NCBI GenBank assembly: GCA_902805475.1
Contig: CADCSX010000003.1
Span: forward strand, 1,054,001 to 1,118,000
Reading direction: 5' to 3'
Length of the DNA: 64,000 nucleotides
From: Entonaema liquescens
Taxonomy: Eukaryota; Ascomycota; Sordariomycetes; Xylariales; Xylariaceae
The notes beneath the pieces were generated by a model. It was not told where the DNA came from. It saw only the letters and a list, made by a program, of their open reading frames with translations, and ran no database searches. A program made the translations under genes and the position numbers. This document shows positions 35,822 through 47,818 of this stretch, piece after piece. The number at the start of each line of letters is the position of its first letter. Position 1 is the first letter of the stretch.

Positions 35822-37644
35822 ATGACGCGACACACAACCGACTTTCTCCGCCAGCGCACCTCCAACATGTCTCTCCGAAGTGAAGCTGCAACGAACGCTT
35901 TAAGCACGTCTCGATTGTCGAGCTTCGCTAACCCTTCCGATTTCGAAACCGAACCAACAATATCCGATGCTGTAAAAGCATTTGTTGTCGGCGACTTAGC
36001 TCGCAAAGGGTCCCCAGTGTCCCTTTGCGATTCTTGTCGACAGGATATATCAAAAGAAAAGCGATTCACTTCACATATTATAGTTAATAGTGATCCGCAG
36101 AGCTGTTCTGCGTGCCATGTGCTGGCGTCAAAACCTGAGGCGTTCACCGAACCTTTCTGCAAGTTTCTTCAGGAGAATCCTACTGTATTTCATTCCGTTG
36201 GCTATTTTAAAGACAAGTTAAACGCGCTTGGCTATAAGGAGGTTGGTATTCCAAATTACTCATCATTTCCGAGATATTTAAGCTAAATATTGATGTAAGC
36301 TTCCTGCAAGGGACGATTGGTCTAGCAAGCTTAAAGCTGGTGGCAAGTATTTCGTAACTCGAAATGGCACCTCCATCATCGGATTCACGGTCGGAAAAGC
36401 ATACAAACCCGGCAATGGTGTAGCGATCATTGCAGGTCATATCGACGCTTTAACCGCGAAACTAAAGCCCGTTAGCAACAAGCCGACCAAAGCTGGGTAT
36501 ATCCAACTGGGAGTTGCTCCGTACGCTGGTGGCCTAAATGAAACATGGTGGGATCGAGATCTTAGCATCGGAGGTCGAGTTATCGTGCGAGATGAGTCTG
36601 GAAAGACCTCGAGCCGACTCGTCCAGCTTGATTGGCCTAGTAAGCATGCTACGCGATCTAATATGTGAATCTCAATGCTAATTGGTCGTAGTTGCTCGCA
36701 TACCAACACTTGCTCCCCATTTCGGTGTGGGTGCAATGGGTCAGCAGAACAAGGAGACAGAAGCAGTTCCGATTATTGGACTTGACAACTCCGATATCTC
36801 GTCCTCGAAAGCTAAACCAGTTGAACCTTTAGGTCCCGCCGGATCGTTTGTTGCTACTCAGCCACCCAGGCTCGTCCAATTAATTTCAGAGAAGTTGGGC
36901 ATTAAAGACCACACGCAAATTGTGAATTGGGAGTTGGAGCTTTTCGATCTCCAACCAGCAACTGTGGGTGGGTTAGATAAAGAGTTCATTTTTGCCGGCC
37001 GCATTGATGATAAGTTATGCTCTTGGGCGGCATTCCAAGCCCTCCTCGCCTCGGAGGCAAACGATGACGATGGTGTTATAAAGCTAGTCGCACTCTTCGA
37101 CGATGAGGAGATTGGTTCTCTCTTACGTCAAGGTGCGAGAGGAAATTTCCTTCCATCTGTAATCGAGAGAGCTGTCGAGTCGCTATGTGGAGAGGACAAG
37201 GCATTTGGACCCGGCGTTCTAGGTCAAACGTACGCGCAGTCATTCCTTGTATCAGCCGACGTCACCCACGCCGTAAACCCTAATTTTCTATCCCGCTATT
37301 TGGATGGACACGCACCTCGCCTGAATGTTGGAATCACTATTGCTGCAGACAGCAATGGCCACATGACTACGGATTCAGTATCGACTGCAATCCTCACCAG
37401 GGTTGCCGAGTTAAGCGACTGTACACCGCAAGTCTTCCAGATCCGAAATGACTCCCGAAGTGGCGGCACAGTTGGTCCGATGTTAAGCAGTGCGATGGGC
37501 ATCAAAGCCGCAGATGCCGGAATGGCCCAGCTTAGCATGCATTCTATCCGTGCTACATGCGGTTCTTTAGACCCCGGTTTGGGTGTTAAATTCTTTAAGG
37601 GATTCCTGGACAAGTGGGAGAAGGTCGACGCTGAATGGCAGTAA
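35822..37644 (+). CDS. APE1: M18 metalloaminopeptidase, vacuolar Ape1/Lap4-like
   Basis: Exons 35822-36241, 36300-36639 and 36692-37644 give 570 residues. M18 landmarks are in order: FLQENPTVFHSVGYFKDKL, AIIAGHIDALTAKLKP (zinc His), DWPIARIPTLAPHFG (a phrase typical of Ape1 rather than cytosolic Ape4), FDDEEIGS (metal/catalytic Glu), SADVTHAVNPNF, and a late Cys/His segment (MHSIRATCGS). The enzyme removes N-terminal residues using two metal ions and in yeast reaches the vacuole by the Cvt/autophagy route. The N-terminal extension (~110 residues) is longer than usual and carries CDSCRQ and CSACH, a possible zinc knuckle. Start alternatives: an upstream in-frame ATG at 35621 lies in a C/T-rich leader, and Met at 35867 is equally possible. 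The first intron donor (GTTGGT) is weak. Confidence 0.88.
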
Positions 37645-38760
37645 ATGCACTTTCCACGAGATAAGGTTCTATATCGAGACCAAGTCGTGTACATTCTGGT
37701 GTATCAATAATCCATTCAGTTCGAGCGGTGTCAGTTAGAATCTAGAATAATTAGGATTTAACAATTGTAGCTAGGTATGTTTTTACGTAGCTAACAACTA
37801 GTTATAATTTAAATATAACAATACACGAGGGCTTCTACCTACTGTATTCTACATCGTACATGATAAATTAGTACATGCAGGAACCCGGGGACTATTTTGC
37901 ATGTGATTGCGGAATGATGTAATCAAGGTCCCGACGGACCCGCGACAGTGGTTAGGTTTTTGGAGGGCACCAAATAGGTATGCAAACAATCCTAACAAAG
38001 TATAACCTTTGGAGATCTTATATTGAGAGCACGCGACTATCGTCCGACTAGTATCTATTCAAGTACGCAGATTCGGGGATAGCTTTTCCCGAAATAATTT
38101 TGTTCAAGGTAGTTACCCATTGAACAAGTTGGAAGGGGGGATTTCTAGCTGCAATGATGACGTGTTGGCCAGGAAAAGTCAACTGAAAAGGCCAAGGAAT
38201 TGCACACTGCCATTGGCTCAACCCACTAATCAACGCTAATGTTTTAATCTTTATTTAGCTGCCGACTTCTGTCAGGCCATTTCTTCGCCTCTAAGAGGCT
38301 TACACGATATACAGTTCCCATTCGTTACTTCTCATTCTCATTTACTCTTTCGTAATTTATACTTTTGAATTGTTTTATTAAATTTAGCATCAGCAATTAT
38401 ACCTTCTAGAAATTAATGATACTCGTCTATAAATACGTATATGAGAACTCCTTCCCGGACTACTAGCGGAACGGCGAGGCTGTGTTCGGTCAACTAACTC
38501 AATTTTCCCCCTTAGCGCCGGCGAACCCTTAATCTTGCCTCTTAAAGCAACACTTCATAGAGGAAATTTCGAGAATTTTATTCTTTTTCATACGGAACCT
38601 CGGTTGGAGCATTGAATTCTCAACTTTTTCTCATTAAAATATTCTAGCTGTAACTGTTCAAAGCGAAAGTAATTGTCTACGCTATCATAGCGATCTATCA
38701 TATCACGAACTATACTTAATATCCTTGATCTATTCACCAAAAGCCCATTGGCGACGATCC
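37645..38760. other. Intergenic region
   Basis: 3' flank of the aminopeptidase and promoter of the PAF-acetylhydrolase-like gene. No gene seen. Confidence 0.5.
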
Positions 38761-40618
38761 ATGGCACAACCTGCCAATCCCGCCAGAACCGACAAATGGA
38801 GCTCGCTCCTATGGCGGTTAAATCCAATTCCGGGTTTCTCGGAGTTTACGGGACCATACAAGGTCGGCACTGTCGACGTTGAGATCCCCGTCTCAGAACT
38901 CGAATCCCCAGCACCGGCACCGAGCAATGCCGCAGAGATAGAGACGATACAGTTTCGAATATTCTATCCGGCGCATCCGGACGCTCAGGGCAAGCGCATC
39001 ACTTGGCTGCCGGCTCCCCAGCGCGAACATCTGTCTGCCTATATCCAATTCTTAGGGATAGGTCAATATTTAGCGGAAGCTATCTCGTAGGTCTATTAAA
39101 TCTCTATTATTATTATAAACAGCAAACGTATACTTATATAGAACTTGTAACAGTTTTCTACCGAGGTATCTACACTATACTTCGATCCCCGTTATTAAGA
39201 ATGCGCCGATACTCGAACCCAACACACCGAATAAGCGGTGGCCGACAGCCATATTTTCCCACGGCCTAGGCGGTAGCAGAAATGCATATTCGCAGATAAC
39301 AGGCTCGCTAGCCTCACATGGTGTCGTGGTAATATGTCCCGAGCATCGGGATGGCAGCGCCGTGGCATCCTATATCCGCATCCCCTCGCAGCAAGACCGG
39401 TACTTCGTGCGTAGCACCCGCCGCATGGTCCCCTATAATCGTATAGCGCACGATCCTACAGACGAGGTATACGCTCTCCGCAACGACCAGCTCCGGATAC
39501 GACTGTGGGAAATGGGATTGATTCACGAGGCTATACTGGGCATTGACAAAGGCTCGTCCTTGACGAATCTAAATAAGACCACGCCTTCTCTTGCCCCGTT
39601 CGTCGACAAATTACACGTCCACGAGCCGGGCAGCATCATATTCGCCGGCCACAGCTTCGGCTCCGCTACTACCGTCCAATTCCTCAAGTCCGTATTCTAC
39701 GCCGGCCGCCCGGAACTCGAAGCCATGTCCGAGCCGCTATTCGTGCCGTCCCGCGAGTCCTCGCTCTACAAGCAGATCACGCCGCGCAACATCGCCATCC
39801 TCCTCGACATGTGGTGCTTCCCGCTCCTATCCTCCGCCACCAAGCCCCTCTTCGACCTCCCGCTGCCCGCGTACGCCGGGGACAACGCCTCGGCGCCAGG
39901 CGGCAACGCCATCCTGGCAGTCGGATCGGAGGACTTCTTCAAGTGGAAAGAGCACCTGCACACGACGGCGCGCGTGCTGTCCCCGGACCCGTCGGCGCCC
40001 GACGTCCAAGCTGCCGCCTTCTACGCCGGCGGCGTCAAGCTCCCCGAGCCCCACTTCTTCTTCGTCGAGCGCGCCGCTCACCTCTCCCAGTCCGACTTCG
40101 GCGTCTTGTTCCCCCGCCTCACGCACCACGTCTTCGGCTCAGAGGAGCCCGAGCGCGCGCTCCGGCTTAATCGCCGCGCGGTGCTCCAGGTTTTAAGGGC
40201 GAATGGCGTGCCGGTCGCGCGCACGTGGGCGGGGGATCTGGTTGATGGCGTGGTGGGGGGGAAGATGCTGGGAGGGAGCAAGGGTGAGAGTGGAGGTATG
40301 GCTGTTGATGGTGGTGATGCGACTACAACTAATCAGGGAAGTGCAAAGGGCAGTCGCGAAGTGGAAGTTGGGGATAGGAGTCTTGAAGACGGTATCCACG
40401 ACGACAAGACGATCTTGGATCGTAGCGGGCACGAGACTGTCGACGCGTGGCGCTGGATTGATATCGTGGGTATGGGCCAGGTGGTAGATAAGGATGGCGA
40501 AGTCAAGGCGGGCGCCGAGGTGGTGGAAGAACAGGAGCCGCAGATGGCGGATGTTATCGAACCCCGTGCTGCGGAGGACGATGTGGCGGAGCAAAAGACT
40601 GTTGTTAAAACCGTATAA
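38761..40618 (+). CDS. Platelet-activating-factor acetylhydrolase-like lipase
   Basis: Exons 38761-39086 and 39166-40618 join in phase 2 and give 592 residues. Landmarks of intracellular PAF-AH type II/plasma PAF-AH relatives: GPYKVGTVDVEIP, oxyanion IFSHGLGGSRNAYS, CPEHRDGSA, nucleophile GHSFGS (Ser272), acid region AVGSEDFFKW and histidine ERAAHLSQSDF. These enzymes hydrolyse short or oxidised acyl groups from phospholipids. No signal peptide. After the hydrolase domain comes a ~130-residue Gly/Asp/Glu-rich low-complexity tail not needed for catalysis. The second half is unusually GC-rich, which opens long shadow frames on both strands between 39.6 and 40.6 kb; none is real. Start chosen because GPYKVG needs only a short leader. 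Confidence 0.88.
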
Positions 40619-41086
40619 GGCAGTTGGTTTAGAGCTTTGGCGTCAGGTCATTATTCATATCGAAAGTCTTCTTTCTTCGATCGAGGTTAAAGGAAGGAAG
40701 GGTTGGGGAAAGAAAAGGGGGTTGTTAGATATGGAACGAACCGCTTAGCGCGAGCAGCGAGATTTTAATGGTATGGCGTTATTAAGAGGACATAACGGCA
40801 GAGGTTATGTTATATAGAAATAGCTTTGAGGGCATCGGATAAGCGGGAATGAATTGATAGTATATCTATCTACCTACGTTCCTGACAAATGTTGATTCTG
40901 GGCTTGGTGGCCAATGACTCGCAGTTTTTCGTCGTCTATTGAGACTTCATAAAGCCCGCCTTGTGAACAAAAAATAAAGTGGCCAAGTATTCTATTAAAA
41001 AAGAAGCTACGAAATCAATACTCCTGGCCAATCTTATACAATCAGATATCATTAAGCCAAGACCTGACACTTATGACACGTCCATC
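40619..41086. other. Convergent intergenic spacer
   Basis: 3' flanks only; no gene seen. Confidence 0.5.
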
Positions 41087-43734
41087 TCACTCATCGGAGT
41101 TCTCATAGCCTTGCCGACGTCTCATCTGAAGCGCTCTCAAAGTATCCGGCCCGATGCTAATGTCGTGAGTTGAGTTTTCCCCTAAGCCTACGCGCTTCCG
41201 TCTCTTGTTTTCTTCGTATACCCAGTCAACATCAAACCCACAGTCTTCCAGTATAATCTCCAATATATCTTGCAAATATTCTTCATCGTGGAATATGTCC
41301 GTTATCGTTTCGCCATTGTATTCATCGAAAATACAATCAGGGCAGTGTTCAATTTTCCTTGCCATGACGTAGGCAATTAATTGGAAGCCAGGGACTATTT
41401 CGGGATGTAGAAAACAGCTATAGTAACGGGCCGATAAAACTGGCGAAGGCTTGCGCGCTATGCACAAAAGGCGTTGAGCTTTGCGGAGTCTCGACTTCAT
41501 CCGTGAATACAAGATAGCCCATAGATACTGTATCCATAGGATCCACCGAGTCCGCAAGGCCAATTCTTCGCTGAGCAATCAAATCAAATCTCATAATGAG
41601 CTCCTCGGCAGTGTACTCAAATAAGTCACTGTGGAATTCACTTGCCGCTGAATATATATGCACAACAAATTCCAGAAAGGTACCATTGTTGACGTTGAAG
41701 TCAACGCCTATAAATTGGCAGACAGACACCCAGGTTTCAAGGGTGTTCTTAAATTCTCCTTTCTGATTCAACCATCCATTAAGCGTGAGCAACAATCCCC
41801 ATAGTATCGGGAGTGTTTCATGCCAGAAGCATTCAATTTCAATCCCAGGGAGGCTTAGGAGGTAGTGAAATATGGCGATGCCTTCCTTATTTTGTGATAA
41901 AGGATTCGGTGTACTTGCCATAATTACAACATTCATACCACTAATATAAGTGAGCCTTTTAGGACGCCCTTCCTATGGCAAAATAGTGATCAGTTATAGG
42001 TACTTACTGTCGATTCCGTGCGTTGATATCTGCGCCACTCTGCACCAGTGCTTTACAGATATCCAAATTGCGATATAACACGGCATACTAGCTTCGTTTA
42101 GCATATTTTGAATCATTGCAGTTGCCTTTAAATCTAAACGTACCATGAGTAATGACCATCCATTCAGACGTCGGTCTGAAGGTGAAACATGCTTTTGCGA
42201 CAACATTTTACGGACAGTACAGATGTCATTATTCCTTATAGCTTGGAATATCTCATGCTCGTATGGAAGGACACGGTATATCTTCCATCTGAGACCGAAC
42301 TCGGGGCCCCCTCTCGCGTCGGTTTTGTTCTCGTACGTCATCGAGAAGCCTTTAGATATCCAACTTGGTGACGGGATGAAATGTACTGTAAGCTCGTACC
42401 TCTTTGTTGGGTGTCCGGCTGCGTTAAAATGGTCTCTATCTCGTGAGATAATTGTTAGGATTCCCAGTTTTGTTTCCATACCCGCCAGTGCTGGTAGAAC
42501 ATGGTTACGCTGTTCTTATCTGACCGATCATGAACCTGGCTCTTAGGGGACAAGAAGCTTGGCTCTTCTGGGGTAGCCTTATAGCATTCAGAAGTATGCA
42601 GGTCTCTTTCAGTTATCTCTTCGTCCACGCTTACTACTGTCTCGGAAACTTGTTGAGTAGTCCTGCTGCGATGCTGTATTTTGTCAATTACGGCGGGTGT
42701 CTTTTGAAGGATGTCATCGAACGCAGTCCGGGCCGCAGATCGGAACTGCTTCGTAACTCCTGTGAGTAATTCGTCTTTGTATTGCTCTAGTAGGGGCTGT
42801 AACGCGTTAGCGAGGGTACTGGAGTCGCTGCCTACAGGAACTTGCTGGGTTACTCTGGCGAGAAATTCCGAGTTCTCTACCTTAGCATGAGCAAGTGATT
42901 CCAAGGTCTCTGACTGTTGAATTTGGATATGCTGGATGCTTGTGATCACATCATTCACTGAAGCTTGGAGACCTCCTAGTCCTTGGTAGACTACGGAATT
43001 ATCCGTAATAGACTTCTGTGCTGCTTGAGTATGCAATAGTATATTTTCATCCTTCGCCTCCTTAATAGAATTCAATGCTTCCAGATGTTGGTCCTTAGCG
43101 GTCCTTCCGAGGTCGGAAATTAAACTTTCGATCGTCCCCTCAAGGCCATCAAGCTTTCCTAGTATCATCTGCGTATCATCCGTAGTTGACTGTCGTGCCA
43201 CTTGGTATAGCTGAGTTTGCCTACTCCGGAATGCATAGTAGAGGATGAGTTCACTCCTGAAGTGTTCTAGTATCCGGGAGATCTCCTCTATCTCCTTCTT
43301 ATCCCAGATGGCTTTAAAAGCTATCTTGGCCCGATGAAGCCGACTATTATGTTGGCCATGTTGAATACCACACTTCACAAGGCGATCGAGGAGGCTGTCG
43401 GCAAGTTTGCAGCACCCATCGGCTACGGGTTGGAGATCCTTATTGTTGATCCAGTGTTAGCATTTTATTCCATGGGGAACGAAGTTAAAAGTACATGAGA
43501 GATAAATACCTTTTCCTCGGGTGAGGCTGTGGTAACAGTTTGGGAGATTGCCTTAGCTGATTTGCTGATGCTTTGAGCGAGAGTCTTTAAATGCGTTGTA
43601 ATTACGTGTAGGTCTCTATTCTCCGACGAGGCTGTATTGCTTCGGAGCTCATTCGAAATACTGATTAGCTTAGCTGAGAAGTCAACGAACTGTAAGACGT
43701 TCGAGGCAAGTCCGACGGCAACGATGGCCTCCAT
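41087..43734 (-). pseudogene. Frame-broken STAND N-terminal domain plus ankyrin-repeat gene
   Basis: The first exon (from 43734, MEAIVAVGLASNVLQFVDF) is the fungal STAND N-terminal domain (PF17111 type). After an intron the text continues DLQPVADGCCKLADSLLDRL into 43378-42455, a coiled-coil-rich segment. Then FHFIPSPSW-type and VLPYEHEIFQAIRNNDI sequence leads to ankyrin-like units (LNGWSLLMVRL; LDICKALVQSGADINARN). Three phase changes are needed that splicing does not explain: at the A/T runs 42468-42475 (HWRVW to ETKLG), near 42082-42090 (MLNEAS to AVLYRN), and near 41440-41470 (HSAQAFAS to YYSCFLHPE). The C-terminal frame 41578-41087 ends GYENSDE. Intact relatives are putative non-self or signalling receptors. 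Confidence 0.7.
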
Positions 43735-45535
43735 TGTTGCTATGTCATGTGAAATAGTGGGATGATAGTAAAAGCATACCTAGATAAAGTATGCCAATAG
43801 AGAGCGTACATATTCTTCGTAGCCTACCTTGGAGCAGCCATGCGTCCCTGATGCATCGCCCCCTCATCACTGAGTCAATACGCCTCACCCAAAGCCTCAG
43901 TGTTTTTGTCCAATTATATGCACATGAACAGACCGAGCCTGTTATGATACACTACGCAAGAGGCGTACACAATAAGTGGCTGTATTAGTTATGTATTAGT
44001 TATGTATTAGACTATTCTCATCGCCATATGTGTTTTCCGTCGTCGTAACTGTGAGTTTACTCGTTGGGAATAGCTTCATAATACTTTACAGGTCTAAATA
44101 ATCACTTGGGGTTTCGATAGGTAATTTGGAACATTGTAGGAAAAGTGGATAGAACGATTCAAGCCTCGTCGAAGCTTTAGAGAAGAGATGCCGAGGCTAT
44201 GGGGCCGTCTCGGCGCATGAAATTCACACGGCTGAAGTTGCCTTACAGATCAACAAAGATCGAGTTGCCGCGAATAATTGCCAGAATCCTAACTTTTTCT
44301 GAATTGACCCGAATCGCTTGTCGGTTCATAGATCTACCAGCCGCTTGGACTTCACAGGGGACCCTAGGAAGATAGGATAGTCAAAACGACCGAGTTTTAC
44401 GGATGAAGATCAGACTTGTTAAGTCGGGCGGATAAGACGTCTTCTCGTCGGGGATCTGCTTGCTGAGACAGTGCCAAGAGCTACGGAGCTTGCTTAGAGA
44501 AACAGGTCGATGAACTGAAATTGAAAAGCCTGCGAGTGGATATTATTATATAAGAGGCGTATAGAAATGAATGCATTAGGTATAGGTAACTATGATGAAC
44601 AAGAAGAGAGTTGACGGTAATAAAAATAACTATCGATTGTTTAAAGATTAATATTTAGAGATGTTTGGGAAGGTAGGAAGGTAATAGGAAGGTTATTTGA
44701 TGGCGTTTGTAAGAGACAAAACACGTTCTTACCTGTAGGCCCTGCCAAAACAGGAAAGGTAAGGCGCATCAACCCGGCGAACTGGGGTCGACCAGGGTAC
44801 CGGAGATGGAACCTCCCGGGGTCCTTAGCTTCAATTTAGTAGCTCCCGTTTCAGGGTCCCGGTTCGGAAACCGAGAACAGCGACAAGGTTGGCCCCTTTG
44901 GTGTCACGAGCCGTTAGTCTTCAACAAAATAATTGACGTTTGAGTATCAAATATGAGCAGGAATTTCTGTTTCTGTCTAGTTACATCGGGTTTCCCATCG
45001 AGACTCTTTCACGAAACGTCTCCTAGTTTTTATCGGTTAAAACATGCTCACCATTAACATGGTCAAAATGTTTTAATATCTCTAGTTCGTTGACCGAACA
45101 TTATCTTCATTCTGCTACTATTTTCTCTATTTTTTTCTTTCTTAATAATCCTCATTTCGCATCAGTATACTTTAATTGCGTCTTAGACGTCATACTTACT
45201 TACCATTCAGCATCGAGCACCCTGATACTTCACCTGTCGGTTTCTCACTTCTACCTTCATTATATTCAACGCTGGGCGACAACTATCAATCATACACGAT
45301 ATATACATATATATACGAACTGATGATTTAATTGGCTGTCATATAATACACGATTGAAGTCGGGCTTACTGCGTGGATCGTGGACTGAACCGGTGTCAAC
45401 TTACATTCGCTCTATTACTCTATCGAACGTAATAGTACTCATGGTCGAGCCGAGAAGGATAACAGCATTATTCCTCTCCCCATTTTCCTAACCCTTCTTC
45501 TCTTCCGCCAGCCTCTCCTTTTCCTCCTCATCACG
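43735..45535. other. 1.8-kb divergent intergenic region
   Basis: Promoters of the STAND/ankyrin gene (minus) and second P450 (plus). It has about 2.7 copies of the 11-mer TGTATTAGTTA at 43980-44008. No gene seen. Confidence 0.5.
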
Positions 45536-47384
45536 ATGCCTTCCGTAATAGAGGATGCCAGCCCTCGGACCAATTTCACCATGGTCGCCGACGTGTTACC
45601 CCACCAAATCTTAACTGGAAATCGTTTAAGCTACTATGTAGCCGTCGGTACGGTCTTGTTCTGTATCTGGCTATTCCGGTCAGATAAGCGGAAATATAGT
45701 GTCTCGGCACCTTTCTACCAAGCATCCCGATTCAAATGGATGTTTAATGCCGACACCTTGATTAAGGATAGCTATTCCAAGGTTTGCGACCTCTTGTTAT
45801 TAAGAAGATCTAGTTATATGGTACTAAACGTTCCTAGTTCCGCGACAGTGTGTACCAGATCAAAGCGACGGAAGGTGTGAGAACTATCATCCCGTCGTCA
45901 CTGGTCAGCGAACTCAAGGGCCTCCCAGAAGATACCTTGAGCGCGAGGACGGCTGTTCAAGAGGTTAGCTTCAAGAAGAGAATCTGCCTTACCGAAATTA
46001 AGGTACTAACCATATTTATGTAGGCTATGCTGAGCGAGTACACCAACCTCTGCGCGGGCTCGCACGGTGATACGCTGTCTCTAATTTTGAAATGCAAGTT
46101 GACTGGACAACTAGCAAGAATGACGCCACAGCTGAAGGAGGAGCTCGAATATATCATCGCCACTGAGTTTCCGGAGTGTCAAGGTAGATCACGCAGACGA
46201 CACTCCTTGAGACGACTAGTCAACTGATAGATAATAGAATGGACCCCCTTCAAGATACAGCCTTTCATGGTCCGAACGATTGCCCGCCTGAGTGGACGAG
46301 TCTTCGTCGGACCTCTACTGAACCGGACAGAGGAATGGATGGATGTGAGCATCAACTTCGCCATAACAGCCTTTATCGCCGTTATCAAGCTGCAATTCTT
46401 CCCACCATGGATGCGACCTATAGCGCAATACCTAGTTTCCGAGCTGCGCACGATCCGGAGAGACTTGAAGAGAGCACAGTCTATGCTTCAGCCCATTATC
46501 GAGGAACGTATCCGCGATGCAGAAACGCCCGGATACGATAAGCCCGATGACTTTGTTCAGTGGTTACAGGACGCCCTGCCAGAGGACCAGAAGACAGATT
46601 CTTACATTCAGGCTAAGATGGAACTGCTATTAAGCGCGGCCTCGGTCCACACAACGAGTAATCTAACGACGGATTGCATCTATGATTTAGCCGTGCACCA
46701 AGATATGCAAGAAATACTTCGTGAAGAAGCGCGCGAAGTATTCTGCGATGATGAGGCATGGGAAAGGAAGGATAGCATGGGTAAACTGAAGAAACTGGAT
46801 AGTTTCATTAAAGAGTCCCAGCGACTATCCGGGAACATCAGTAAGTGCTCTCCAACTAGAAAAGATGTCAGAATTGCGTCCCTTAACCCTATTCAGCATC
46901 CTTCATACGTAAAGTAATGAAGCCAATCGACCTATCCGACGGCACCCACCTCCCCGCAGGCACCAACCTCCTCGCGCCTATGGCCGGCATCGCCATCGAC
47001 CCGCGGTACTACCCCGAGCCAGAAGTCTTCGACGGGCTGCGCTTCTGGAAACTCCGACAAAACCAGCATCAGCGCTCGCCATCATCCTCGTCGTCTTCTT
47101 TCTCCACACCCGCCGCAGACGAGCAGCATACAAACGCCAACGGCCGCTGGCAGTTCACCAGCATCGGCGACACGTCGATGAACTTCGGCCTCGGCAAGCA
47201 CGCCTGCCCCGGCCGCTTCTTCGCCGGCTGCGAGGTCAAGATGGTCCTCGCGTACCTCTTGCTGCGCTACGACATCAAGCTGCGCGACGGCGAGGGCCGG
47301 CCCGCGCCGAACATGTTTATGATGACCAAGGGCCCGAGTATGACCGCCGAGGTCCTGTTTAGGAGGAGAGAATCGGCGGTTTAA
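45536..47384 (+). CDS. Cytochrome P450 (HACPGRFFA type, five exons)
   Basis: Exons 45536-45781, 45838-45963, 46024-46183, 46238-46840 and 46897-47384 give 540 residues. It has an N-terminal membrane segment (YYVAVGTVLFCIWLF). The I-helix LLSAASVHTTSNLTTD lacks the usual AGxxT but has the HTTS form typical of fungal P450s related to ent-kaurene oxidases and other secondary-metabolism enzymes. ExxR is KESQRLSG, MKPIDLSDGTHLPAGT follows, and the heme loop FGLGKHACPGRFFA has Cys near 482. A Ser run and Gln-rich insert (~433-460) sits just before the heme loop. All exons are open, so probably functional. Substrate cannot be told; no terpene synthase or other pathway gene is in the window. Met at 45581 is an alternative start. 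Confidence 0.87.
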
Positions 47385-47818
47385 TTCTATTCTCGATGGA
47401 TTTACTTGTATGAAAAGGGGAACGGACATACATATCTCGGGGCCAGGAGCCAACCGGGATTGCTAATGAGTCCGATAGGTGTAAGATGAAAACGGATAAT
47501 TTAGGGCATTCATAAATGGAACGGAACGGGCTTGCATATACCAATACCCAATCGTACATAGCATGTACATACTATATACCCAAGCCCCGTAGCTGAGTCT
47601 ACGGGCTTTGAGATTACAGCATCGACATAGAAGGCGTTTAAAGGAGGCTTTATTCATCAAATAGACATCGAAATAGAATTATACACAAGCAGAAGGCATG
47701 TTACCTGAAATACATTTAGATCATTCACGTCAAAGATGAAAGCTTGGTTTAGAATAAATATTTCATTATCAGAAAAGAACGGGGGTATCTCTAGACTTGC
47801 TGCGCTTGCTTTGAACAT
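47385..47818. other. Intergenic spacer
   Basis: 3' flank of the P450; no gene seen. Confidence 0.5.

Noticed and set aside
39591..40594. Long frames on both strands (up to 201 codons)
   Set aside because: Produced by the GC-rich third positions of the PAF-acetylhydrolase-like gene; low-complexity Ser/Arg/Ala text.
32854..47384. Secondary-metabolite cluster around the two P450 genes
   Set aside because: The P450s are 11 kb apart, separated by housekeeping-type genes, and no synthase, methyl- or acyltransferase or cluster regulator is present.
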